A stretch of DNA of 64,000 bases, taken from Curtobacterium sp. MCSS17_008. Lineage in GTDB: Bacteria; Actinomycetota; Actinomycetes; Actinomycetales; Microbacteriaceae. This document shows, one piece after another, positions 42,299 through 50,936 of the stretch. The notes beneath the pieces were generated by a model, which made no database searches, was not told where the DNA came from, and was given only the letters and a program-made list of their open reading frames with translations. Position numbers and translations under genes: made by a program. Each line of letters begins with the position of its first letter. Positions within the stretch are counted from its first letter, which is position 1. The stretch spans positions 186,001 to 250,000 of the forward strand of contig NZ_QKSM01000001.1 of NCBI RefSeq assembly GCF_003234185.1, in the 5' to 3' direction.

Positions 42299-44406
42299 CA
42301 CGGCTTCGGCTTCTTCTCCTGCTCGGGCAGACGCCCCGCAGCCGCCTCGGCGGCGAACCACGCGGCTGCCTCCTCCTGACGGGCCTGTTCCTCCCCGAGG
42401 GCGATCGGGGCGCGGACGTGCTCCGGCGCGTACCCGAACGACTCGAGCAGCTGCGGCACGACCGGACGGATGCGCGCCACGAGCCGGTCGACGTACGCCG
42501 ACACCGCTCGAGCGCGCTGCGCCGTCAGCCGCCCGTGCACCAGGTACCAGTCGAGGTGCTGCTCGAGCAGCCCGAGGGCGAACAGGTCGCGCAGCCAGAC
42601 GAGCACGCGACGTGTGTCACCGGGAGCGACGGCCTCGATCGCATCCGTGAAGGCGTCCCACTGCATGAGCTCGGCGTGCGCCTTCGCGGCCTCGATGAGC
42701 TCGTGCTGGGAGCGGTTGAGCAGCCGGGCGGCGCGGGCGCGGTCCTTCCCGGCGGAGGCGAGCCGCATGCCGATCTCGGTCACCATGGTGTCGACACGGC
42801 CGGCGAGCAGGTCGCGTTGGGTGCGCGGGTCCTGCAGGTCGGTGACGCTCGCAGCGAGGGACCCGCGGTCGGCGACCGCCTGACCGAGGCGACGGAGTCC
42901 CGACGCGTCGGCGAGCTTGGTGGCCGCCTGTGCTGCGACGAACCTCGCGGTCGAGGCCGCGTCCCGCGGGGCCTTCGCGCGGAAGTCCGTGAGCAGGCGC
43001 TTGCCGACGAGCTGCAGTAGGATCGTGTTGTCGCCCTCGAACGTCACGTAGACGTCGAGGTCGGCGCGCAGACCGGTGAGCCGGTTCTCGGCGAGGAAGC
43101 CCGCGCCGCCGCAGGCCTCACGACACTCCTGCAGTGTGTCGAGCGCCGACCACGTCGAGAGGGACTTGAACGCCGCCGCCTGCGTCTCGAGGTCCTCACG
43201 CCGCTGCGGGGTGTCCTCGCGGCCGCTGAAGACGTCGTCGAACGTCTGCAGGAGCTTCTCGTGCGCGAAGGACTGCGCGAAGACGGTGGCGAGCCGGGGG
43301 ACGAGCCGCCGCTGGTGCCGCCCGTAGTCGAGGAGCACGCCCTCGTCACCGCCGCCGGTCGGGAACTGTCGACGCTCCATCGCGTACGTGAGCGCGATCT
43401 GCAGACCGATCTTCTGCGCGACGACCGCGGCACCGTCGAGCGAGACACGGCCCTGGACGAGGGTGCCCAGCATGGTGAAGAAGCGGCGCCCCGGCGAGGC
43501 GATCGGCGAGCTGTAGGTACCGTCCTCGGCGACGTCGCCGTACCGGTTCAGCAGGTTCGTCCGGGGCACCCGGACGTGGTCGAACCACAGCCGGCCGTTG
43601 TCGATGCCGTTCAGGCCGCCCTTGACCCCGTCGTCCTCACCGCCGACACCGGGCAGGAACGCGCCGTCCTCGTCCCGGAGCGGGACGTAGAACGCGTGCA
43701 CACCGTGGTCGACGCCCGCGGTGACGAGCTTGGCGAAGACCACGGCGGCCTTGCCGTGCAGCGCGGCGTTGCCGATGTAGTCCTTCCACGCACCGCGGAA
43801 CGGCGTGTGGACGACGAACTCCTGCGTGCTCGGGTCGTACGTCGCGGTGGTCGCGATGCTCTGCACGTCCGAACCGTGTCCGGTCTCGGTCATCGCGAAG
43901 CAGCCCGGCACGTCGAACCGGATGATCCCGGGCAGGAACTCGCGGTGGTTGCGCTCGGTACCGAGGTGGTGCACGGCGGAGCCGAACAGGCCCCACTGCA
44001 CGCCCGCCTTGATCTGCAGCGACGGGTCGGCGGTCGTCAGTTCCTCGAACGCTGCGAGGTTGCCGCCGTGGTTCTCCTGCCCGCCGAACTCGGTGGGGTA
44101 GGGACGCTGGATCGCTCCGGCGTCGACGAGCACCCGGAGCTGCTCCATGGCACGGGCACGGTGTTCCGCGATCGGCTGGCCTTCGATCTTGTGCAGGCCG
44201 GGGTCGAGCGTCAGCCGCCGCGAGATCCGACGGTCCTCGGCCCACCGGCCGAGCAGGAGTTCGCCGAGCAGCGTGGTGTCGATGCGGACGTCGGTGTCCG
44301 TCGACCCGACCGGCGTGCCCGCTGCCGGGTCGCCCGTGGCGTCGGCGTTCGGGGCCTCGGGGACGCCGTCCGTCGAGGTGGGGCGTGCGGGAGCGGTGTC
44401 GACCAT
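42298..44406 (-). CDS. Acyl-CoA oxidase/dehydrogenase, long form
   Basis: 702 residues from ATG 44406 after CAGGAGGG. The flavin-binding acyl-CoA dehydrogenase fold is clear: GCFAMTETGHGSDVQSIATT near residues 196-215 (FAD-contact motif), HAFYVPLRDEDG, RGVxxx-type DHVRVPRTNLLNRYGDVAED near 303-322, and ECREACGGAGFLAENRLTGL near 465-484. The extra C-terminal acyl-CoA oxidase domain accounts for the length. It catalyses the first beta-oxidation step, passing electrons to O2 or another acceptor. Single gene, divergent from the peptide carrier. Confidence 0.92.
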   Translation of the reverse strand: MVDTAPARPTSTDGVPEAPNADATGDPAAGTPVGSTDTDVRIDTTLLGELLLGRWAEDRRISRRLTLDPGLHKIEGQPIAEHRARAMEQLRVLVDAGAIQRPYPTEFGGQENHGGNLAAFEELTTADPSLQIKAGVQWGLFGSAVHHLGTERNHREFLPGIIRFDVPGCFAMTETGHGSDVQSIATTATYDPSTQEFVVHTPFRGAWKDYIGNAALHGKAAVVFAKLVTAGVDHGVHAFYVPLRDEDGAFLPGVGGEDDGVKGGLNGIDNGRLWFDHVRVPRTNLLNRYGDVAEDGTYSSPIASPGRRFFTMLGTLVQGRVSLDGAAVVAQKIGLQIALTYAMERRQFPTGGGDEGVLLDYGRHQRRLVPRLATVFAQSFAHEKLLQTFDDVFSGREDTPQRREDLETQAAAFKSLSTWSALDTLQECREACGGAGFLAENRLTGLRADLDVYVTFEGDNTILLQLVGKRLLTDFRAKAPRDAASTARFVAAQAATKLADASGLRRLGQAVADRGSLAASVTDLQDPRTQRDLLAGRVDTMVTEIGMRLASAGKDRARAARLLNRSQHELIEAAKAHAELMQWDAFTDAIEAVAPGDTRRVLVWLRDLFALGLLEQHLDWYLVHGRLTAQRARAVSAYVDRLVARIRPVVPQLLESFGYAPEHVRAPIALGEEQARQEEAAAWFAAEAAAGRLPEQEKKPKP

Positions 44407-44434
44407 GGGGGAGCCCTCCTGAACTGCTCTGTCC

Positions 44435-44448
44435 GTGTTGCAGTACAC
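44435..44448. promoter_or_regulatory. Possible operator upstream of the acyl-CoA oxidase gene
   Basis: GTGT (44435-44438) and ACAC (44445-44448) with a 6-nt centre, inside CGTGTTGCAGTACACACG, 29 bp upstream of the oxidase ATG. A TetR/FadR-type site is possible but the half-sites are short. Confidence 0.3.
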
Positions 44449-44616
44449 ACGCTAGGCACTCCGGCCGAGTGTTGGTCGAACGCCGTGCGGACGGACAAGA
44501 GTCGGAGGCCGACTCCGACGGCCTGTCGTGGGAACCCTCCAAGACCCGCCGGGCGGGCTTTGTACGCAGTGCGCCTCGATTCGGACGTGCGGGGTGGACC
44601 GGGGCACAGTGGACGG

Positions 44617-46080
44617 ATGTCTCGCACCACCCCACCGAGCGCTCCTGCGCAGCAACGCACCTTCTTCGGGCAGCCGTTCGAGCTGTCCACACCGTTCGCG
44701 GTGGAGCTCTGGGAGCGGTTCTCGTTCTACGGGATGCAGGGCATCGTCCTCATCTACATGTACTACACCGTCACGCGCGGCGGCCTCGGCATCGACGAGG
44801 GGATCGCGAACGGCATCATGGGCGCGTACGGCGGCGCCGTGTACCTGTTCACGATCATCGGCGCGTGGGTGGCGGACCGGCTCATCGGTGCCGACCGCAC
44901 CCTGTTCGGCAGTGCGGTCGTCGTGATGCTCGGGCACATCGGACTCGCGCTCATCCCGGGTGTGCCAGGGGTCGGGGTGGGCCTGGTGCTCATCGCGCTC
45001 GGCTCCGGCGGCCTCAAGGCGACCGCGACGACCATCGTCGGCGGGCTGTACAGCCGCGACGACCCGCGGCGCGACGCCGGCTTCTCCCTCTACTACCTCG
45101 GCGTGAACCTCGGCGCCTTCTTCGGCCCGCTGCTCACCGGTCTGCTGCAGTCCACCCTCGGCTTCCACTACGGCTTCGGTCTCGCCGCCGTCGGCATGGC
45201 CGCCGGTCTCGTGCAGTACGGCATCCGGCGCCGGAAGCTCCCGGAGTCGGTGCGCCACGTCACGAACCCGGTCGACCGCCGTCGTCTGCCGCTCGTGGCC
45301 GGTCTGGTCGTCGTGGCCCTCGTGGTGGTCGTCGTCGCCGTCCTCACCGGGCTGCTCACGGTCGCCAACCTGCCGACCGTCGTCGTGGTGATCGTCGTCG
45401 TGGCGACCATCGCCTACTTCGTGGTGATCCTCACCAGCGGCATCACCGCCGAGGAGCGCTCGCGCGTTTTCGCGTTCATCCCGCTGTTCATCGCGAGCGC
45501 CGTGTTCTGGTCGCTCTACCAGCAGCAGTTCACCGTCGTCACGCAGTACTCGGACCAGCGCCTCGACCGTTCGCTCGGCGGCTGGGAGATGCCGGTGTCG
45601 TGGGTGCAGTCGATCAACCCGGTGTTCATCATCGTGCTGTCCGGGGTGGCCGCGGCGATCTGGACCAAGCTCGGTGACCGCCAGCCGTCCACGCCGACGA
45701 AGTTCGCGCTCGGGACCGGCATCATGGGCATCGCGTTCCTGCTCTTCCTGCCCTTCGCCGGCACCGGTGAGAACGGCACGCCGCTCCTGGCCCTCGTGGC
45801 GATCCTGCTCGTCTTCACGATCGCCGAGCTCCTGCTCTCCCCGGTGGGGCAGTCCGTCGCGACGAAGCTCGCTCCGCCCAGGTTCCAGACGCAGATGGTC
45901 GCGCTGTTCTTCCTGTCGGTGTCGCTCGGCACCGCGGCCACCGGCGTGCTCTCGCGCTACTACGACCCGACGGACGAGGTGCCGTACTTCACCGTGCTCG
46001 GGCTGGTCGCCGTCGCGGTCGGTGTGGTGCTGCTGGTCTGCGCGAAGCCGGTGCTCCGGCTCATGCGCGGCATCCGGTAG
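44617..46080 (+). CDS. POT/PTR-family proton-dependent oligopeptide transporter
   Basis: 487 residues from ATG 44617. PTR2 signatures: ELWERFSFYGMQGIVLIYMY (ExxERFxYYG motif) near residues 30-49, and GGLYSRDDPRRDAGFSLYYL then GVNLGAFFGPLL near 145-178. Fourteen or so hydrophobic segments. It imports di- and tripeptides with protons, like DtpT of lactococci. No operon partner; it diverges from the oxidase gene across 210 bp. Confidence 0.94.
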   Translation: MSRTTPPSAPAQQRTFFGQPFELSTPFAVELWERFSFYGMQGIVLIYMYYTVTRGGLGIDEGIANGIMGAYGGAVYLFTIIGAWVADRLIGADRTLFGSAVVVMLGHIGLALIPGVPGVGVGLVLIALGSGGLKATATTIVGGLYSRDDPRRDAGFSLYYLGVNLGAFFGPLLTGLLQSTLGFHYGFGLAAVGMAAGLVQYGIRRRKLPESVRHVTNPVDRRRLPLVAGLVVVALVVVVVAVLTGLLTVANLPTVVVVIVVVATIAYFVVILTSGITAEERSRVFAFIPLFIASAVFWSLYQQQFTVVTQYSDQRLDRSLGGWEMPVSWVQSINPVFIIVLSGVAAAIWTKLGDRQPSTPTKFALGTGIMGIAFLLFLPFAGTGENGTPLLALVAILLVFTIAELLLSPVGQSVATKLAPPRFQTQMVALFFLSVSLGTAATGVLSRYYDPTDEVPYFTVLGLVAVAVGVVLLVCAKPVLRLMRGIR

Positions 46081-46158
46081 CGGATCGCCGCATCCGGTAG
46101 CCTGGGTTCGGCCAGGACGGCCACTGCCACACCGGCCCCGCAGACCAAGGAGTCACCA

Positions 46159-46266
46159 ATGCTCGAACTCATCGCAGGCGTCATCATCGGCATCGGCGTG
46201 CTCGGGGGTGTGGGCCTCTGCATGGCGGTCGCCGCCATGCTGAAGAGCGTCAACGAGGACTACTAG
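46159..46266 (+). CDS. 35-residue single-helix membrane protein
   Basis: ATG 46159 follows AAGGAGTCACCA, one of the best ribosome binding sites in the window. The peptide is one hydrophobic helix (ELIAGVIIGIGVLGGVGLCM, AVAAMLK) with a short SVNEDY tail that should face the cytoplasm. Its stop TAG overlaps the stop of the convergent gene through CTAG (46263-46266). Function unknown; such small proteins often bind transporters, and a POT carrier is just upstream. Confidence 0.75.
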   Translation: MLELIAGVIIGIGVLGGVGLCMAVAAMLKSVNEDY

Positions 46267-46553
46267 ACCTCGTCCGCAGCGGCCGGCTCGACCGGCACCA
46301 ACTGACGACCCAGGACGGTCGCGCGCTCGAAGGGGCCGCGGCCGTCCTGCGTGTACACGGGCTCGTCGAAGGCCACCGTCCACGTGCGCTGCGTGCCACC
46401 GAGCTGGACGCCGCCGGCCGCGACGATCACGCCGATCGGTTCGCCCTGCCACCGCTCGCCGCCCCGGTCGGTGTCGACCACCTGCACCAGGGCACCGATG
46501 CCGAGCCCGCCGGAGTCGTCGGGGCGGGGGCCGGGGGAGCGTCGTCCGAACAC
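46263..46553 (-). CDS. Small conserved-looking protein of unknown function
   Basis: 96 residues from GTG 46553. The core (GALVQVVDTDRGGERWQGEP, IGVIVAAGGVQLGGTQRTWT, VAFDEPVYTQDGRGPFERAT) is beta-rich and looks like a compact SH3/tudor-type barrel. It has no membrane segment. The ribosome binding site is weak. It is downstream of jetC on the same strand but separated by a 214-bp repeat block, and it does not resemble JetD. Confidence 0.65.
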   Translation of the reverse strand: MFGRRSPGPRPDDSGGLGIGALVQVVDTDRGGERWQGEPIGVIVAAGGVQLGGTQRTWTVAFDEPVYTQDGRGPFERATVLGRQLVPVEPAAADEV

Positions 46554-46614
46554 CCGCCCACCGTACCGGGCCCGGGCCCGAGGCACGGGACGGGCCGCCG
46601 CGCCAGCGTGTTCA

Positions 46615-46696
46615 GGTCGCACGACTCGCCGTAGCCGGACCTCCTGGTCGCACGACTCGCCGCCTTCGCTGGAGGTGAGCGGCGAGTCGTGCGACC
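46615..46696. repeat. Three copies of a 17-bp word, two direct and one inverted
   Basis: GGTCGCACGACTCGCCG occurs at 46615-46631 and 46646-46662, and its reverse complement at 46680-46696. The second and third copies can form a 17-bp stem with a 17-nt loop. The block lies just past the jetC stop and could act as terminator or as a REP-like element. Confidence 0.85.
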
Positions 46697-46766
46697 GGAC
46701 CGGGCCGAGCCGAGCCGGGCCGGCCGAGCCGACCGGGCCGGGCCGGGCCGGGCCGGGCCAGCCGGG
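46697..46766. repeat. GGGCC/GAGCC low-complexity tract
   Basis: About 70 bp built of five-base units GGGCC, GAGCC and GACCG, adjoining the 17-bp repeats and ending at the jetC stop. Such tracts are prone to slippage and rearrangement. Confidence 0.75.
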
Positions 46767-46767
46767 C

Positions 46768-49700
46768 TCAGCCGCGCGCGATCTCCGTGATGGACGAGTG
46801 GCCCGTCTCCGGGTGCTTGCGCATCGACAGCAGGCGCTCCATCGACGGCTCGAGCGCGGTGACCTTGTCCAGCGGCGCACTCACCACGAGCTGGAACCCG
46901 AGTCGGAGCCACGCCGTCACGGCACGCCCCGCGAACTCCGAGTCCGCCTTGATGAACGCCTCGTCGAGGAACACCGGCGCGAACCGGGGCCGCGGCCGGG
47001 TCTCGTCGCCGAGCTGGTAGCGCAGCGCGGCACCCACGATGAAGGCCACGAGCTCCTGCGTCTCGCCGCCGGACTTGTCACCGAGCGACGAGTACACGCC
47101 GAGGTCGTTGCCGTCGGTGTCGTACCGCACGGCGGTGATCTCCATGTGCCGACGGACGTCGAGCACGGCGTCGCGCTGCGTCGTCCGTCCCCGGGGAGCG
47201 GCGGGGTCGGGGCGGATCACCGCCATGAACCGCCGGAGGCGCCGGAAGCGTGTCTCGAGCACGTCGTCGGTGAGCTCGGTGTCGACCGATGCCGACAGCG
47301 CGCGGAGCTCACGCCGGAAGGCCGTGACGTCCTCGCGGGTGACCCGGCGGATCTGGATCTTCAGCCGGTCCCGGTTCGCGCCGAACGGCAGCTCGCGCAG
47401 GATCTCGTTGACGGGCTCGAGCCGCTCCTCGATCTCGACGACGGCGCGGTCGAAGGCCCCGGCGAGGGGGACGAGGTCCTCGCCGCTCCACTGCGACAGT
47501 CGGCGGCGCCACTCGCTCCGCCGGGCGTGCAGCCCCGTCGCCACGATCTGGTCGAGGATGGCGTGGTAGTCCGGGTACGACGCGACACCGGTCCCGAGGT
47601 TCGGGTCGGGCCAGGCGTCCTGGTACCGCTGGAAGGTCAGCGTCAGCGCGGTCGAGGCCGCCGCGGCCCCGTCGAGGGCCTGAGCGAGCCGCTCCTCGAG
47701 CCGCCGGCGCAGACGCCTGGTCGCATCGTCGAAGCCGTCGATGCCGTCCGGGGCGCCGACCTCCTCGAACGCCTCTGCGAGCAGGCGGTCCTGCTCCTCG
47801 TCGGGGACGAGCGCCGGGCTGTCGGCAAAGCGCTCGAGGATCTCGGCCGCCGCGTCCTGCCCGTCGACGAGCACCGCGTGGCGCTCCTCGAGCCGGGTGA
47901 CGCTGAGGCGTGCCGCAGCACGGCGGTCGGCGGCCTCGTCGAGCGACCGACGCAGGCGGGCGACCGACTCACGGAGTGTCCGGAGGCCGTCGTCGGCGGC
48001 GAGCAAGGCCTGGCGTTCGGCGTCGAGCCGGGCGAGCGACTCGTCGACACCGGCGACGTCGATGCGGTCCCAGGTCGTGTCCACCACGTGCTGGTGCGCG
48101 GCACGCAGGGCGTCGAGGGATGCGATGTCCTGCGCCACGTCGGTGCGCCGCGCCTCGAGGGTCGCGAGGTCCTGTGCGATCGCCGCGAGCTCCAGCTCGA
48201 CGGACGCCATGCGGGCCTCGTTCGTGAAGCCGATGACGTTCGACTGGCGCCGGTCGCCGTGTGCGCCGCGACGTCCGTCGCGGAGCTGGCCGGACAGGGT
48301 CACGCGACGTCCACCCCCGCCGAGCTCCCCGGCGGACGTGACGCACCGGGCGTCGATCCGGTCCGATTCGATCCGTTCGCGCACCCAGGTGCTGAACGGC
48401 GAGTCCTTGATCGCCAGCTTGCCGGACACCATCGCCGGGTCGCCGTCGAGGTCGAGGTGCGGGCCGGTCGGCACCCCCTCGAACTGCACGCGGACCGGCA
48501 GCTGCAGCGAGTCGATCGCCTCGCTGAACGCCGAGAGCTGGTCCTCGTCGACGAGCAGCGTGCGCGCGACCGGCGCCAGCACCGACTCGATCGCGGTGCG
48601 CCACTGTTCCTCGGCGGGCAGCACGTCCAGCAGCTCGGCGACGAACGGGAGCGAGTCCGGCGAGACACCGGCCGCCCGGGCCATCGCCAGCCGTGCCTCG
48701 TGCATCGGCAGCGGCATGGCCCCCTGCCGGTGCTCGAGCGACCGACGCTCCTGGCGCAGGGTCCGCTCGCGGTCGAGGAGTGGGTACTCCTCGCGCGTCA
48801 GGGCGTCACGGCGGTCGTCGAGGTCGGACCGCGCCGTCGTGTACCCGCCGAGGAACTCGTGGGAGGCCCGCTGCGCGGCGGCGAACGCGGACTCGGACGT
48901 CAGCGTCGCGGACAGCCCGAGCGGACTGGTCCGCTCGTCGAAGGTGTCCCGGGCCCGCGCCACCGCGTCGCGCTCCCGCGTGCGCCGGTCGATGCGGTCC
49001 TCGAGTTGGGCGAGCGCGTTGCCGCCCTGGTCGCGGAGCCGGGCCTCGGCCTCCCGCAGCTCGATCTCGACCGCGGCGTGCCGTGCCTCGGTCGCGGCGA
49101 CGTCGGCTCGTGCAGCCGTCCGCTCGCGCCCGTTCCGCTCGACCTCGGCGTCGAGCAGCGCCCGCTTCCGTGATGCCGTCCAGTGCGCGAACGGCGACAC
49201 CTCGGCGCCGGTGGCGATGCCGTCCAGCGCGTCCGCGGCGGCCCTCGACCGGGCGATCTCGTCGTGGAGCTCGACGATGGGGGAGAGGATCCGGACCTTC
49301 CGCTCCTCGGTGTCCATCGCCTCGTACGCCTCGTCAAGGGCGGAGAAGTGCGCGAGTGCCCGGTCGGCGGCCTCGTAGGTGCCGGGCGTCTCGAGCACGA
49401 GCGACTTGTAGAGCGCGTCGACCGTCGGCAGGTGCTGCCCGGCCTGGATCCGCGCGAGCAGCCGCATCGCGCGGTTGCCGCCGCCGGAGTCGCCGATGCC
49501 GAGACGCGTCTGCAGCGTGTAGGCGAGCTCCTGGTACGTGTCGCGCACGACGAGCCCGGGCACGCGGCCCGTCAGCTCGAGGTGGTGGAACCGCGACGGC
49601 ACGAACTCCTCGAGGCGGCGCAGGTCGAAGGTGTCGTCGACCGTCGCCATGGTCATCTGGATGTCGCCGACGCCCCGTGCCCGCTTCGGCACGATGTACG

Positions 49701-50139
49701 CGCGGAGGACCGTGAAACGCCGCTCGTCGTCGTTCCGGAACGTCACCGCGACGGCGCCCCAGGTCGTCTGGTCCTCGCCGCGCAGGTTGACGTCGCGCAG
49801 GGCGCCGGTCTCCGGGTCGCGGCGGGTGTCGACCTTGCCGCGCAGATACGTGAGGAGGTTCCGCTGGTCCGCGCTCCGGGCACGCCCGGTCGTCGCGTCG
49901 TTCGATGCGCCGTTGAAGGGCACGTCGGACGGCATCATGACCGCCAGGTAGGCGTCCATGAGCGTCGACTTGCCCGTCCCCGACGCGCCGGAGATGAGGG
50001 TTGCGGTGCCGGACAGCTCGACGTGCCGGTGGCCGTGGAAACCGCCCCAGTTGACGACCTGCATCGACTCCGCGCGCCACTGCGCGACGGTGTCGAAGAG
50101 GGCGGGGATGACGGAGTCGTCGATTGCGGTGTCGGTCAT
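46768..50139 (-). CDS. jetC: JetC/MksB-type SMC-like ATPase (Wadjet)
   Basis: 1123 residues from ATG 50139. Walker A GASGTGKST lies at about 51-59 after WGGFHGHRHVELSGTATLIS. Long charged coiled-coil arms run to about residue 960, with a hinge-like globular part near 490-640. The C-terminal head has the SGGET signature near 1023-1027 and Walker B (FAPVFLDEAFIKAD) near 1053-1066. This is the condensin-like motor that, in known Wadjet/MksBEF systems, extrudes plasmid DNA loops. Overlaps jetB by 4 nt. No jetD follows. Confidence 0.9.
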   Translation of the reverse strand: MTDTAIDDSVIPALFDTVAQWRAESMQVVNWGGFHGHRHVELSGTATLISGASGTGKSTLMDAYLAVMMPSDVPFNGASNDATTGRARSADQRNLLTYLRGKVDTRRDPETGALRDVNLRGEDQTTWGAVAVTFRNDDERRFTVLRAYIVPKRARGVGDIQMTMATVDDTFDLRRLEEFVPSRFHHLELTGRVPGLVVRDTYQELAYTLQTRLGIGDSGGGNRAMRLLARIQAGQHLPTVDALYKSLVLETPGTYEAADRALAHFSALDEAYEAMDTEERKVRILSPIVELHDEIARSRAAADALDGIATGAEVSPFAHWTASRKRALLDAEVERNGRERTAARADVAATEARHAAVEIELREAEARLRDQGGNALAQLEDRIDRRTRERDAVARARDTFDERTSPLGLSATLTSESAFAAAQRASHEFLGGYTTARSDLDDRRDALTREEYPLLDRERTLRQERRSLEHRQGAMPLPMHEARLAMARAAGVSPDSLPFVAELLDVLPAEEQWRTAIESVLAPVARTLLVDEDQLSAFSEAIDSLQLPVRVQFEGVPTGPHLDLDGDPAMVSGKLAIKDSPFSTWVRERIESDRIDARCVTSAGELGGGGRRVTLSGQLRDGRRGAHGDRRQSNVIGFTNEARMASVELELAAIAQDLATLEARRTDVAQDIASLDALRAAHQHVVDTTWDRIDVAGVDESLARLDAERQALLAADDGLRTLRESVARLRRSLDEAADRRAAARLSVTRLEERHAVLVDGQDAAAEILERFADSPALVPDEEQDRLLAEAFEEVGAPDGIDGFDDATRRLRRRLEERLAQALDGAAAASTALTLTFQRYQDAWPDPNLGTGVASYPDYHAILDQIVATGLHARRSEWRRRLSQWSGEDLVPLAGAFDRAVVEIEERLEPVNEILRELPFGANRDRLKIQIRRVTREDVTAFRRELRALSASVDTELTDDVLETRFRRLRRFMAVIRPDPAAPRGRTTQRDAVLDVRRHMEITAVRYDTDGNDLGVYSSLGDKSGGETQELVAFIVGAALRYQLGDETRPRPRFAPVFLDEAFIKADSEFAGRAVTAWLRLGFQLVVSAPLDKVTALEPSMERLLSMRKHPETGHSSITEIARG

Positions 50140-50936
50140 GCGTCCGGCTCGCCTTCGTCGTCGGTGTCGGTGTCGGCCGGGAGGCCCACTGCGGCTCCGT
50201 CGATCGGCGCATCGCCGTCGTCGATCGCCTGTCCGCGGTCCGCCCCTTCCCCGCCGGCGGCGGAGCGCAGCCACCGGTCGAGGTCGCGGAGCTGCTCGAG
50301 GGGGAGCAGCACCTCGACGACGCTGGCGACGCGGAAGCGGTCCGGGTCGGTCGTGCGGATCAGGATGCGCGCCGTGACGAGCCGGTCGACGGCCTTCCCC
50401 ACCCGCGACTCGTCGCGGGTGCGGTCGGTCGTCGCCGGCAGGAACCCGGACACGTGCCCGAGGATCTCCGACCGGTCGACGACGACCTGGTCGAGCCCGG
50501 GCCGCGCGTCGGCGCGCAGGCGCATCCGCAGGTAGACGAGGACGATCGTCTCCTCGCGGGTGTACGGCACGTCGCGGAGCAGCGTCGGGAAGGACCGTCG
50601 CTGGCTCTCCGAACGGGCCTGACGCTTCCAGGCGACCTCGCGGTCGCGGTCGACGTGCAGTTCGAGGAACAGGTCGTTGAGGCGGGAGCGGAGCTGGTGC
50701 TCGCCGTCCGTGATCGCACGCCACTCGTCCGCGTGGGTGCGCGCGCTCACGTAGGTGTGACGGAGCAGTGCGACCAGGGCACGCCGCTGCGGTTCGTCCA
50801 GGCGGCCCTCGTCGCCCTCGAAGAGGGCGAAGCTCGTCTCGTCGCGCTCGTCGACCCCGTGTTCGTCGTCCCCGTGCAGCGGGTCGAGGGTGTCGCCGTC
50901 CGTCTCGTCGACGGGAGCCGTCGTCGTGTCGCTCAC
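50136..50936 (-). CDS. jetB: JetB/MksE-type kite subunit (DUF4194)
   Basis: 266 residues. Acidic N-terminus (about 45 residues), then a DUF4194-like core: RRALVALLRHTYVSARTHAD near residues 50-69, LNDLFLELHVDRDREVAWKR, LLRDVPYTREETIVLVYLRM, and a winged-helix region DESRVGKAVDRLVTARILIR. The C-terminal tail is acidic. In Wadjet, JetB bridges the JetA kleisin and the JetC heads. Coupled by 4-nt overlaps to both neighbours. Confidence 0.87.
   Translation of the reverse strand: MSDTTTAPVDETDGDTLDPLHGDDEHGVDERDETSFALFEGDEGRLDEPQRRALVALLRHTYVSARTHADEWRAITDGEHQLRSRLNDLFLELHVDRDREVAWKRQARSESQRRSFPTLLRDVPYTREETIVLVYLRMRLRADARPGLDQVVVDRSEILGHVSGFLPATTDRTRDESRVGKAVDRLVTARILIRTTDPDRFRVASVVEVLLPLEQLRDLDRWLRSAAGGEGADRGQAIDDGDAPIDGAAVGLPADTDTDDEGEPDA

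Noticed and set aside
46615-46766. CRISPR-like array
   Set aside because: Only three copies of a 17-bp word, one inverted, with unequal short spacers and no cas genes.
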